Shown here: piece by piece, positions 1 through 11,149 of the stretch
How positions within the stretch are numbered: the stretch's first letter is position 1
Layout of the letters: each line of letters opens with the position of its first letter
Assembly (NCBI GenBank): GCA_015679605.1
Contig: JAAAVE010000038.1
Location: forward strand, 1 to 35,180
Length of the DNA stretch: 35,180 nucleotides
From: Podila epigama
Lineage: Eukaryota; Mortierellomycota; Mortierellomycetes; Mortierellales; Mortierellaceae
Reading direction: 5' to 3'
The notes under the pieces: generated by a model
What the model saw: only the letters and a program-made list of their open reading frames with translations
Databases searched by the model: none
What the model was told of the DNA's origin: nothing
Made by a program: the position numbers and the translations under genes

Positions 1-1509
1 AAAAAAAAAAAAAAAGAATAAAGAGGAAAAAAGAAAACTCTTGCTGAACCAAAAATAACCTGCAGAAACTTTAATTTTTTAGCCAATCATTGCACGCATT
101 ACAATATTGCGTCCGTGGATGCCAAAAAAAACAAGAGATTTGAAGAGTGAAATGAGAGTGTGTCGTGTGTGAAAATGCGTGTATGTGACAGACACAGAGA
201 CCAAGGAGAAATGAGAGAGACAGTGAGGTTCTTGCACCACTGACTTGTCGTCCTGTGGGTGGGTACCCTATGAACCCCGCAGGGCTCCCTGTCCAAGAAT
301 TCAAAACAAAAAAAAAAAAAACACAATGTAGCGGCGAAAATGCATTCCGCCTATCTCTTCTTCCACCACTCCCAGCTATCTCGCCATAAAACAGGAAGAC
401 ATTATTGAGCATCATGGCCCACGCTCCTTTTTGCCACTTTTGGCCGTTGTGCTAGATGCAGCACTTGACGCTGCGCATATGCTTCTACCCCTCCTTCTGC
501 TATTTCTGTCGTCTAGACGAGACGCAACACAAAGAGAGTCGAGTTCTCACGAGCAAAGCTCTCTCATTTTTTTTCCTTTGTCCACTCTTAGCCAACGAGT
601 ATGGCGTAATGGATCAACATTCAACAAAGCGGCTATCATTCTATGAGTATAGGTCGTCCCTTCCGCGGCATGATGGCATGATGCTAGTAAAATAATAGTA
701 CATGGATGTTAGGAATGGTCTCGAACCCACGTCTTTTGCAAACAATGCTTCATACCATGACCTTATCAGCCATTAACAAGTTGTGTGCAGGTACAGCAGG
801 TTAAAAATGTAACAAGGTGTAACAATGGAGACTCCATTTTTGGATTTTTGTCCTTTTGGGCTTATCTTTACACTTTTGTCCATTTTCCTTATCGCCCAAA
901 AAAAATTATTTTGGTCGCACTTTATTGATAAGTGTAAGCAACACTTTCCCCCTCAGCGCCGCTTATTTTTATTCTTCAATGCATCCTCGTCGTCGTCTTT
1001 TTCTTCTTCGTCTCCTTCAGCCTACATTCACAATACCCCCAAATGCTAAACATAGCCAGAAAGATTCATGTGGTCGGCGCCATGTCACCAGCATGTGTCC
1101 ATGGACCAGTCCTGATCACGCCGCTTCCCACAACCAATGATCCAAAAATAAAAATTCCCTAGAACACATTGGCACTCACACGACCAAAATATGCTTGCCT
1201 TCTTTACGTGTTCGTCCCACGCTCCCTTTTATTGTCATCCTCTCTCTCTCTCTGTCTGTCTGTCTCTTACTCTTTTTTTGTTTGTTTGTTTGTTAGCCTG
1301 CAAACTGTAGTCTAGAACGCGGTATTACCATAGAAACTGAATTGAACAAACGTGTCCGTAGCCATACATTGATTTATTTTTGTTGTATCAACTTTTGAAC
1401 GGCGGGGATGGGTGAGGTAATTCTAGGCTGGTACTTTTTAGCAAGACAGCCTCCTTTTCCACCTTTTGGCAAAAATCGCGTATACTATTACGACTTTTAT
1501 CCCAGGCTA
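1..1509. other. Gene-free left end with simple repeats
   Basis: I see no convincing protein gene here. The window opens with a run of A. Short open frames are A/T- or CT-driven and resemble no family. Low-complexity tracts include CT/GTCT and TTTG repeats at about 1241-1296. A TTTATT on the plus strand at 1373-1378 reads AATAAA on the minus strand, about 130 nt past the LEA1 stop, and is a candidate polyadenylation signal for that gene. Confidence 0.6.
712..786 (-). repeat. tRNA-like remnant (box A / box B resemblance)
   Basis: Read on the minus strand, this stretch has a box B-like GGTTCGAGACC preceded by GTG. About 45 nt upstream is a box A-like TGGCTGATAAGG. The flanks share a short complementary pair (TGTTA and TAACA). 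However, the T stem (GTGGG against CCATT) pairs in only two or three positions and no clean anticodon stem can be drawn. A decayed tRNA or a tRNA-derived short interspersed element fits better than a working tRNA. The call is weak. Confidence 0.22.
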
Positions 1510-3325
1510 TCAAGACATTTGCGCGTCCTCCTCTTCCTTCTTCTCCTCTTCCTCTTCCTCTTCCTCTTCTTCTTGTCCATGGTCCAACTTTTGCTTCTTT
1601 ACCCTTCCATTCGACTGATCATCATTATCGCCCTTGAGGTAGCTTGGGATCTTGCCCTCCTTTAATGCGCGTTCCAAACGTGTAATCTCCTCCAGGGTTG
1701 TTGCCTTTGCCAGTGCAGCCTTAATCTTGTCCTGATCTTCCTTGGTCATGGTCAATGTGGGCACACTCGACTTGAGTGGCAGAGGCACTCCCTCACCAGG
1801 CTCAAACGTCGATGATTTCGTTGCTTCAATCGATTCTGCCAACGCCGAAGGTGCTCCTGATTTGCCAACAAACAGCTTCTTTGCCTCATCTCTCTCCTGC
1901 GAAATTGTCGAGTTCAATCAAGTATAATGATAAAACGTGTGCAATTTTCCAGCGCGATTTTTTTTTTCCAGAGAACAGAAATTAGGTCATAGAACGTGAC
2001 AAGGGTGGATGGGCGCAAAATGAAAAGAGTATCGTTAGACATTAGATCATTTTACTAGTCAAAAATTGCCGGCGTAAGAAAGAAAAAGAAAATAAAGTAA
2101 AATGAATATATAACGTACCACCTTCTTGACACGCTCGAAATCCAGCACACGGACTGAAGGAATCTTCCAAATGATCCACGTTCTATAGTACTTCTTCTTC
2201 GTCACAGGATTGTCCAGCAAGCTCAGATGTTCCAGTGAGCGGCACCCTGAGAGACCTTCCAGATCTGAAAGCTCTGTAATATTGTTGTTGGTCAGAACCA
2301 CAGTCGTGAGATTCGGCAGGTACTGGCTCAGGTTGTTGTCGATCTTGGTGATCCGATTATTGCTCAGTAGCAGTGTCTTGAGGCGAGGTAGCGAAGGAAA
2401 GTTGGACAGCGCCCGAATATCATTGTCCGTGAGATCAATAGAATCGTTCAGGTCCTGTGGTATAGAGGCGGCCAACAAAGCTCATTAGTCTCTCTCACGT
2501 GTTATATCCTGTAATCCTTTTACTACTTGTATGCGATAGGTGTCAAATTGACACGGATACGGACACCACCTCCATTTCCTTTGTTTAAAGGTCGCACTCC
2601 TTGCTAATCATTTGAATAAATCCTTGGTGATCTTCCCCTATGAGCCATAGAAACCAACTATCATCCTGTGCCACTTCTGATCTGAAAAAAAAAGTTCAAA
2701 ATATGTCCGATCGTCTCCTCCTTTTTGTTTCTTAAAGAGACCAGCCTACAGTCTCATTGCAAAATACGATCCGGATCGATATTTTTCCTTCTGTCTTTCA
2801 AACTGCAGCTTCCTGATCCTCTAATGTCCATGCATTCTTGTCGTTTTTATTTCTTTACCTTGGTGACTCCCAAATTCTCAATGGCAGGGATCTTGTGGCC
2901 TATAAGTTTTCAATAGCGTTGGAGCAGCATAGTAGCAGAGCAGATCAAGTTAAGGAATTGTATGTAGCAGTTTGGAGAGAGAAGGACAACATAGAGGACA
3001 TTTGGATATTCAGACGTAACATAAAAAAAAACATCATGTGGCATATAAAGACACTCCAAGAGCAGTGGGAAGGTTCCAATAGAACATAAAATAAAAAGGA
3101 TGCATTCCTTTTCCGTTTGTTCATGTGGAATGACCTCACAGCTCCTAGTCGTCTTTTCCCTGCATTGATTCACACACATAAAAAAAAAGGGAACATCCAT
3201 CCAATGCAAAACATTGTCATCCGTGACAAACAACAAAAAAGGATACTGCGCAAGTCAAGTTCCCTGTCCTCGAGAGCATTCAGGTACGTGGGTGCACTGG
3301 CAATGAGATCTGGCGTCAACTTCAT
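1510..3325 (-). CDS. LEA1: U2 small nuclear ribonucleoprotein A' (four exons)
   Basis: Leucine-rich repeat protein of the U2 snRNP. With U2B'' it binds stem-loop IV of U2 snRNA in the spliceosome. Exons on the minus strand are 3325-3247, 2899-2859, 2454-2119 and 1896-1510, giving about 280 residues (human has 255). The start reads MKLTPDL and runs into ELDLR, as in the family. The 41-nt second exon supplies KIPAIENLG. The third holds the repeats (LKTLLLSNNRI, LTTVVLTNNNI) and the capping segment RVLDFERVK. The last exon gives ERDEAKKLF and a Glu/Lys-rich acidic tail of at least ten consecutive Glu. All joins keep the frame and match human U2A' in length across each junction. The gene is head to head with NDK, 350 bp between starts. 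The product is secure; the first donor (GTATCC) is slightly unusual. Confidence 0.93.
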
Positions 3326-3675
3326 GTCGTGGCGATGTGATGGGCACTTGAAGGTGAGTGGAGGGTAGCCAAGACCAATGGGGGAGGTGGTGGTGGCACA
3401 CTCTTCGAACAACAAGAATGAAGCACACGCGATAAAATTTTCTACCACGAAGGTTGATAAATATCCAGCCAATAATGGCTATCACCCCTTTCAGCAGGTG
3501 TGTGCGCATGGATGCATTGGGCAAAAATAAGAAAAAAAGAAAAACCGTGAGATGAAAAGGGGGGGAGGGGATACACTTCCACTTTTTCTTTTCTTTTTCT
3601 TTCCCACACATCCACACACTCCATCAATCTTTCATACCCTTGTCGCATTCTTCCCCAAAAGTCGTATCTTTCAGC

Positions 3676-4447
3676 ATGCCAAACGAACGCACTTATATCA
3701 TGGTATGTTTTCCCTTTTGACTTTACGCATCCTTTTACCAGACTATAAGAGAGCTGAAGTGGATTTAAACCTGTCTAACTTGGCACTTATCCTTCATCCA
3801 TTTTGCAATCGCGTAGGTCAAGCCCGATGGTGTCGAGCGTGGCCTTGTCGGCGAGATTATCAAGCGGTTCGAGAACAAGGGTTTCCAGCTCATTGCACTT
3901 GAACTCAGATTTGTAAAGTCGTCGTAATCACTCTTGAAAGGAAAAAAAAAAAAGAAAACGTTGCGTGGGAACATTTCTTTTTAATTGACTTTATACACAT
4001 GTATTGGTTTCTGTTAGCCTTCCCGCTCTCTTCTTGAGCAGCATTATGCTGACCTGTCCTCCAAGCCCTTCTTTGGTGGTCTTATGACATACATGACTTC
4101 AGGACCTGTGGTATGTGTAGTATGCTAATGCGTGTTGATTCAAGGTGATTTTCAGTCTATTTGTTCACTTTCTTATTTTACGTTTTGTTCAATTGCTCTG
4201 AATAAAAAAGGTCGCAATGGTTTGGAAGGGAAAGGGTGTTGTCAAGTCTGGCCGTGTGTTGCTGGGTGAGACCAACCCTCTGGCCTCACTCCCTGGCACT
4301 ATCCGTGGCGATTTCTGTATTGATGTCGGCCGTAACTTGTGCCATGGTTCGGACTCTGTTGAGAATGCCGAGAAGGAGATTGCCCTCTGGTTCCCCCACG
4401 GTGTTGTCCAACACAAGCGTGTGGTTGACAAGCTCATTTACGAATAA
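3676..4447 (+). CDS. NDK1: Nucleoside diphosphate kinase (four exons)
   Basis: Transfers the gamma phosphate from ATP to other nucleoside diphosphates through a phosphohistidine intermediate, keeping NTP pools balanced; normally cytosolic and hexameric. Exons are 3676-3702, 3817-3912, 4018-4110 and 4211-4447, giving 150 residues, the usual family length. The 27-nt first exon encodes MPNERTYIM and splices directly into VKPDGV, with Lys11 conserved. The catalytic loop reads [10 protein letters not shown], placing the active-site His at 117. [10 protein letters not shown] and the C-terminal IYE are also present. The second exon join (LRF to [10 protein letters not shown]) aligns with human NDK without a gap. 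Intron 3 ends AATAAAAAAG, an A-rich acceptor. The gene is divergent from LEA1 and may share its promoter. Confidence 0.97.
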
Positions 4448-5701
4448 GGGCACCATGTTGCTCAAGTTTCTTCTTGAGAAAATGTAGACTAGTGTCTGTC
4501 TGACCATGTTTGTAGTAGTTTCCGAACAAAGTCTCAATAAGTATCTCAGAACAGAACAAAACTCTTTTTTTTTGTTAGAAAGCAGTTTTTTTTTGTATAA
4601 GAGGGATAGATGTAAAGATGTAATTGACTTTGAATGAATGAAAAAAAAGTAATAATATGAGTGGGATATAAGTTCCCTTCGGCGCTCGTTAACCCAAAAG
4701 CCAACTTAATGACAGAGTCGCGAGCTTCTTTAAAGAACTCATTTGCGATCTTGCAAAGTGGAGACTCTGGCTAGGCCAGTAGAATCCGTGGCACCCAGTA
4801 TCGACGATTGCTCGGTTGTGAGACCAAAGCCGTTCAAGTGGGCGTGGCAATAATGCGTAAAATTGATCGATTTTGCAAACTGCTCGCGGGTGAAGGCCCT
4901 ATTTATACTTGTCTGTCAAGCCAGTCATTTTTTGGCTGTCACTGTTTTGATTGTCACTTATGGGTCTTTTTGATTCCGCCTTTGTTCTGACAGTTAAAAC
5001 CAATTGCTCACAAGTCACACATTTGTGCGCTTTTTATTTTCTCAGCTGGCTTTGGTCACTGTTGAAAGAAAAATAACAACATCTGGCTTGACTCATCATC
5101 AAGTATGCATTACGAGTGAGAGTACGATGCTGGGAAGGGGGGGATATGATCACGCAGGGGAAGGACGACAACATGACATAAAACTGGCAAGGCAGGCAGG
5201 CAGGCAGGTAGGCTACTTTCCACCTGACTTGCAAAAAAATAAAAAAAATTAGTGCAAATACAGCACAGTGGGAAAGTGAGACACACCCGCCTTGTAAATT
5301 CTTGAGCGGCGATTTTTTTGCTTCTCCCTTTTTCCTTCTTTTATCGAAAGTTAAATTTTATGTATGTGTGTAAAAGAGATCCACTCCACCAATGTGAGAG
5401 GGGTGAAAGGCTCATCAGCATCCATCGCATCATGACAACCATCCGAATCCATCCATCGATACATCTTCGCCATCCGTCCTCATCCCTCTCACCCCTTTTC
5501 CCATATCTAGTCCCTCTATCAGACCCCCCTCTCTTTTGACCCTCCTCAGTCTTGTGTTCAGCCTACCTCCCTATTCAAGGAAAAAAAAAAAGAAAAAGCA
5601 AAAATACACCCAAAACATCAGGACATCATGGGACAGAAAAGAGCTCTCTGAATTCTGACTTTACATTTTATTTTCCCTTCTCATCTATTCTTCATTTTAG
5701 C
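4448..5701. other. NDK-RPS2 intergenic region
   Basis: No intact gene is recognised. The stretch at 4675-4912 looks coding on the minus strand but is broken between frames and is listed separately. A (GGCA)n tract lies at 5188-5212. The last 300 bp before RPS2, about 5430-5580, is strongly C/T-rich on the plus strand. This is the kind of pyrimidine leader that precedes several genes in the window, and it probably contains the RPS2 promoter and 5' UTR. Confidence 0.5.
4675..4912 (-). pseudogene. Coding-like fragment split between two frames
   Basis: On the minus strand, one frame from 4912 (after a plausible CAG acceptor) encodes about 57 residues beginning TSINRAFTREQFAKSINFTH and ending at TGA (4739-4741). 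The codon choice is typical of the neighbouring genes. Just before that stop, another frame continues as IANEFFKEARDSVIKLAFGL and stays coding-like to about 4680. A single-base shift would join them, so this could be a decayed gene, a sequencing error in a real small gene, or two frames open by chance. I do not recognise the protein family and see no clear upstream exon. Confidence 0.25.
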
Positions 5702-7308
5702 ATGGCTGACTCAACTTTGGCCGATTCTCAGCGAGGTGAGAAACTGTTCAAGATTGCTTAGCCACCATAAGCAGGTCAGCAGGAAGTCAGGAGGACATAT
5801 CATCAATCGAACAATCTACAAGACTGAACCTTGTTTAAAAGCCTTGAGCAAATACGTCACAACCTTTTTCAGCTGGTGTGAAAGAGGACAAAGCATGAAA
5901 AGACAGGACAAAGACAGGATGAACCAGAGTGTCAAAGTTGATGTGGGACATAACAAAAGTGACAAGGCCAGGACAGACTGTGCGATAAGAAAAAACGGTT
6001 GAAAACAAGAGGACAAAAGGCATCATCTTTTTATTTTGCGGACAAACTGTCATCAAAACATCACAAAAAAGAGGCATCACTGAATATCAGGCAAGATCAA
6101 TCAGGCGTTACTACTCATAAATGTTTTTGCAGGATGATTTCTATGACGTTGCTTGTAATCACTCGAAGAGATTGACATCGTACAGACTTTTGTTGATTTG
6201 GCTCGACATCAACTTATTCAGGAATGAATGACTTTGTGGTCATCTTTTGTGTCCAATCTAGCACATATTTGAAATAACACAAGTGCAGCTTCAGGAACAG
6301 TCTAAAAAAAAAACAACAAAAAAGGCAGAAATGCTAAACTGCCTCATTCTATCTTCTGCAGGTCGTGGCGGTTTTGGACGTGGTCGCGGACGTGGAGGTG
6401 ATCGCGGCCGTGGTCGTGGACGCCGTGGAGGCAAGGAGGACAAGGAGACCTGGTAGGTGAACACCTGGTGCCATTATCTCGTTTGCACATTGTACACAAG
6501 AGGATTTTCTCACGAGGATTGTCTATCGAGACTATGTCATATCATGTTACCAACACTTTGGATACTGGCGTGCTGACCAAGGAAAAAAACAACGTTTATA
6601 TTCATGTAATGTTCAAAAATTATGATTTGATATGATTCCAGGACTCCCGTCACCAAGCTCGGTCGTCTCGTCAAGGACCGCAAGATCCAGTCCATTGAAC
6701 AGATCTACTTGTTCTCTCTCCCCATCAAGGAGTACCAGATCGTCGACTACTTCTTGCCCACCTTGAAGGATGAGGTTATGAAGATCATGCCTGTCCAGAA
6801 GCAGACCCGTGCCGGTCAGCGCACCCGCTTCAAGGCTTTCGTCGTCATTGGTGACTCGAACGGCCACGTCGGTCTCGGTGTCAAGTGCTCCAAGGAAGTC
6901 GCCACTGCTATCCGCGGTGCCATCATCCTTGCCAAGCTCTCGGTCATCCCCGTCCGCCGCGGTTACTGGGGTTCCATCTTGAACGAGCCCCACACCGTTC
7001 CCTGCAAGGTCACTGGCAAGTGCGGTTCCGCCGTCACCCGCTTGGTCCCTGCTCCCCGTGGTACCGGCATCGTTGCTGCCCCCACCCCCAAGAAGCTTCT
7101 CCAGCTTGCCGGTGTCACTGACTGCTACACCCAGGCTTTCGGCTCCACCCGTACCTTGGGCAACTTTGTCAAGGCTACCTTCGCTGCCATTGGTAACACC
7201 TACAGCTACTTGACCCCCGACCTTTGGGCCGAGACCAAGTTCACCATGTCGCCCTACCAGCAGTACACCGACTTTCTCTCCAAGCCCCAGGACAAGCGTC
7301 GCGCTTAA
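5702..7308 (+). CDS. RPS2: 40S ribosomal protein uS5 (Rps2), three exons
   Basis: Small-subunit ribosomal protein near the mRNA entry channel, contributing to decoding accuracy. Exons are 5702-5735, 6362-6452 and 6642-7308, giving 263 residues, within the eukaryotic range. Residues 12-35 form a Gly-Arg-rich segment typical of eukaryotic uS5 and of arginine methylation. The long last exon contains [67 protein letters not shown] and SYLTPDLW, all hallmark segments. Codon usage is strongly C-ending, as expected for a highly expressed gene. The first intron (5736-6361, 626 bp) is by far the longest among the completely contained, well-supported genes. The donor at exon 2 (TG|GTAGGT) restores Trp with the following G. 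AATAAA at 7388-7393 is a candidate poly(A) signal. Confidence 0.97.
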
Positions 7309-8243
7309 ATAATTTTTTTTTTCCATAATTTTTTTTTTTCTCTTTATTAAAAAAAATTGAAAAAAAAAAAAAATAGTTTTTAGGAAAAATAAAATTTTTT
7401 TTTTTTTTTTTTTTTTAATTTTTTTGGTGTATCGTTGTGTCTATGACGAGTCGAACCTGCGCCCACGCTAGTATGTACCTTTTTTTTTTTTGAAGGACGC
7501 AATGCTTAACAACATGTAAAGAAATGGTGCGTGCTCCTCCTTATCAATTGTCACAAGTGTTTCATGCATGCAATAATGTATTAGTACATTTGGCCCAGGG
7601 TATCAACCCCCAAGATTGCCATTCGGGACGGACGAATAGTTAGTCCAGTTGGACACACGCCCTTCCCTCTTGACGCTTTACACTTTTGTCTAGGATAGCA
7701 TGTGAACTTGCTCTACAGTTGTAGGGAAAAAAAAAGAAGAAAAAGATCGTCTTTGAGGATGATCCACCTCAACAAAGTGAAGAAAAAAAAAGGGGGGGAT
7801 GGAGAGGAACGTTCAGATTGTTCCAACTCGCCAATCTTGATGCGACAAAAAAAAATAAACCGTTTGCTGTGGCACGGGCACAGGGTGTTGCGTCTGACTG
7901 GCCGCCAGTTGTGAACGACGAGGTTGATGATAGGGACAAAGTTGTTGCCGTGTCAAGAGAAGTGGTTTTTTTGTTATGCGCAATGCAGCCAGCCATCCAT
8001 CATCCATCCATCCTTTCAATTCTTTTTCTTTGTCTGATCCTTTTTCAACGCTTGTTGGACTGGCCTTTGTGAAAGCTTTTCTTCTTCCCTCTCCCATTTT
8101 TTTTTGTATATATTTCTCTCTCTTTCTGTCACTCATTCCTCTTCCTCCTCTTCTTTTTTTCTCATTCACTTCTGTCATTCGCATTCCAAACTCCATTGCG
8201 TTCTTGTCTTGTCTTTTCTTGTCTACAAAAGAACACACACGCC
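7309..8243. other. RPS2-phosphatase intergenic region
   Basis: Long T and A homopolymers fill 7309-7425. I see no gene or repeat family in the middle part. A box B-like TCGAACC occurs near 7450 without a supporting tRNA fold. The final 220 bp (about 8010-8230) is C/T-rich on the plus strand with several T-runs and probably serves as promoter and 5' leader of the phosphatase gene that begins at 8244. Confidence 0.5.
7388..7393 (+). terminator. Candidate polyadenylation signal of RPS2
   Basis: AATAAA lies 80 nt after the RPS2 stop, in a tract of long T and A homopolymers (7310-7425). The position suits a poly(A) signal, but in such A/T-rich sequence the hexamer could arise by chance. Confidence 0.4.
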
Positions 8244-10676
8244 ATGTCCCGCACTAGTAAACCAAGGACGGTGTTGTCGGCTGCCTTAGCCTTGCTTATC
8301 TGTGCTACCACAGCCACGACAATCGTCATGGGCTCCAATGTCATCTCCACAGACATGCTTCATGTTGAACTGGACCTAGGCTCACCGCTGTCCGTCCAGT
8401 CTACAGAATCCACGATCTTGGAGCATTATGTCGATCCAGAAGCAGCTGACTATCCCGTTGTTGATGCAGGTACCGATTCTTCCCAATCACTTGGCCAAGA
8501 CCAAAGGGCTGCGGACACTACGTTTTCACAGGCATGGTTACGCAAGCACTTAGGCACAAAATCCCCTTATCCTCACGAGGACAGACCGCTTGGAGTCTTG
8601 CATGACATCCCAGAAGGATATGATTTGGTTCAACTGCAACTGGTATGTTCATGGAGATGAAGATGAAGATGAAGATGCAAATGAAAATGGAGATGTAACA
8701 AATATCCTTCAAGATGGTCGCTAAACATCTCTTCCACTCTCCTTTTGTCACAAAATCCTTTGCAATATCTCAGTTGAACAGACACGGTAAGTGTGTACCG
8801 GCTACTCCTAAAAGCGTACCTTCCTTATGTCAAGTCCAACCCTACAGCAAATGGTTACAAGAATTGACGAATGGTCCTATATTCTCGTATCGTACGTAAT
8901 AGGAACTCGCTACCCGAGTACCGGCAAGAGCAAAGCGTTCCAGCTATTGGCAGATAAGCTCAAGCCGGCTTCTTCATCTGTCCCTGGCCTCGAATGGCTT
9001 CAGCAATGGGTAATGCTTTCGTTTTCCACTTCAAATTTCATCCCAACCTGTCTTACGCAATGATAGCATCTAATACCAAGATAAATACATATAAAACAGT
9101 CGTCGCACAAAAAGTTTCCAGCAGAAAAAGGCGATCTGCTGGCCGCAATGGGCGACTCGGATCTATACCAGATTGGTCATCGTCTTCAGAACCGGTACGG
9201 AGACTTTTTGGATCGATACCCTTATGATGCCAACACATTCGATATCAAGAGCTCAGCCAAACCGAGATGCAGCCAGTCCGGAATAGCCTTCTCGGCTGGC
9301 TTCTTTTATGGACGGTACTCGGACCCCCATGGACATCATCGTGTAGGTCCTGTCAAGCGTCCTTTAGTCCAGCCCGTCAGCCTGTCTACCCTACCCGCAG
9401 TAAGTTGGTGGTCTTATCTCATCCAAATTGTGTATAGTAGATTAGACAAAAGGTCGCCGTTATGCCTTTTCAAGAGTCCTTTGGGCCAACTCACTGGTTA
9501 CGTACATCATTTTATATTCCTCACAGGGACTGGATCGAGAGATTGCTGTCAAGTATGCCTGCCCTAGGTGGCAGCAACATGTTCAAGGTCGGCCAGAGGT
9601 TGTCTTACGACAGCACAAGGCCTTTGAAGAGCGATTCATCCCATCGATGGCCGCCGAGATCTCACAGGCGTTCAATGGCAGAGTGAACGTGACCGTGTCA
9701 GACGTGTCAAACATTTACCAACTTTGTGGGTTTGAAATATCCATGTATAGCGAAGACCAAACCTGGTGCCGTCTTTTGAGACCCAGTATCCTGAACCCTT
9801 CGCTCAAGAAGCCAGATGACCGGAAGAATTTTCTGACATTAGAGATCCTAGATGATTTGGATGACTATTATAACTTTGGGCCCGGAGTGCCCTTTAACCG
9901 CCACCTTGGCTGTGTCTTTGGATCCACGCTGCTCAACACGATCGGCATGGCTTTAGGCGACAACAGTACGACGTCTACCTCTTCGCGAAACACCTTTGAT
10001 GTATCTGGGTCTGATGAAGATGAGGACGAGGCAACTCTTCATCGCGGTGTTTTTAGGTTTGGTCATTCGGAGACCATCTTGTTTGTATCCTCCTTCTTGG
10101 TAAGAAAGTTTATGAGCTTTCTTGGTATTACCCGTGTCTCCTACAATACGACCCATCTTGCAACTCAACTCACCCCCGTTATTTTTTCTCTCTCTTCTTC
10201 TTCTTCTTCTACTTCTTCCTTCTGTGTCCCATTGAACATTCTTCCAACAGGGATTGTACAATCAAAAGGGTATTTCGTTGACAGGCAACATGACAATGGA
10301 CGAGTATCGTCATCGAGAGTTCAAGTCCAGTGAATTTTCACCCTTTGCCGCAAACATTGCGTTTGAGGTATATGCACCCAAGGTACAGAGGAGGCGCGTA
10401 CAAGCTACAAAGCCACACCAAGAAGGTCTCATTCGCATGTTGGTGAATGAAAAGCCGATGGGGATCCCTACCTGCGACGGCAAGATGTTTTGCGAATGGA
10501 GCAAATTCAAAGCTCTCCTGGAAACGGCAGGTGCTGGCAAAGGATGTGACTTTGATGGTTGCTGTGCCAATAAGAAGGGGTCAAAGGGTGATGGTTGCAA
10601 GAACCATGGTGACCTGACACCCTTGTCAAAGCCTTCCATGCCGGAATGGTGCTTGTCTCTGGAGCCCATTGCTTAA
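8244..10676 (+). CDS. MINPP/phytase-like histidine acid phosphatase (six exons)
   Basis: Clade-2 histidine phosphatase, closest to multiple inositol polyphosphate phosphatase, which removes phosphates from inositol phosphates such as phytate. Exons are 8244-8642, 8774-8786, 8903-9009, 9100-9399, 9527-10099 and 10251-10676, giving 605 residues, longer than human MINPP1 (487). A hydrophobic stretch at residues 10-30 suggests a signal peptide or anchor, so action is likely secretory or extracellular. The phosphohistidine motif RHGTRYP (136-142) is assembled across the 13-nt second exon and the third. The proton-donor motif reads HSE (453-455) in GHSETI instead of the usual HAE. FKSSEFSPFAANIAFEVY and the following LVNEKP match the MINPP C-terminal region. 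There is no KDEL-type tail. The start at 8244 (GCCATGT) is preferred over an in-frame ATG at 8196. Confidence 0.85.
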
Positions 10677-11149
10677 GAGAACAAAGCCTATCATTGTCTT
10701 TTTTCTATTCTTGAGTAGACATACGTTCTGTCAAAGTTCTATGTCTAATGCTTCATTCATATTCAAATAAAAATTGTCCTCGCTCGGCCAAGATATGCTA
10801 ACCATGTCTATCTTGACATGTTGACACGCCACTCTTCCTTACTAAATCAATTGCAGGTACGCGCTCTCCTCACGCATACATGTACATCCCAACCAATGCA
10901 GCACCGCATCAGTAGGCTATCTTCTTTGTCAGACATGCCCCGACGGAGTAAACCTTTTTTTTTTGGGCGCCGAATATGCCAAATTAGCCATCCACAAATG
11001 AGCTATCCTCCATCTCAAAATAAATACCAAAACGTTAAAAAAAGAAAGAGAAAAAAAAAAGTGCACAAAAACGCGCGCGAGAGATGGGTATGCAAACCAT
11101 TGCTTTTATAATGATTCTATTTTTTCATAAAAAAAAAGTCTTCATTTTT
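10677..11149. other. Intergenic region between convergent genes
   Basis: This stretch lies between the 3' ends of the phosphatase (plus) and the LysM gene (minus). Apart from the AATAAA at 10766 and A-rich tracts at 11030-11070 and 11128-11138, I see nothing gene-like. Confidence 0.6.
10766..10771 (+). terminator. Candidate polyadenylation signal of the phosphatase gene
   Basis: AATAAA lies 90 nt after the stop codon at 10676, in otherwise mixed sequence, a suitable distance for 3' end formation. Confidence 0.5.

Noticed and set aside
4900-4910. TATAAATAGGG on the minus strand as a core promoter for a small RNA
   Set aside because: It falls inside the coding-like stretch, and the sequence downstream matches no U1-U6, SRP, RNase P or 5S RNA that I can recognise.
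5736-6361. C/D-box snoRNA in RPS2 intron 1
   Set aside because: No pair of matching C and D boxes at snoRNA spacing; kept only as an open question about intron length.
6613-7326. 237-residue minus-strand frame opposite RPS2
   Set aside because: Antisense shadow of the RPS2 last exon caused by C-ending codon bias.
7440-7520. Possible second tRNA on the minus strand (GCAGGTTCGACTC)
   Set aside because: Only the box B word fits; the T stem does not pair and a poly-A run stands where the D and anticodon arms should be.
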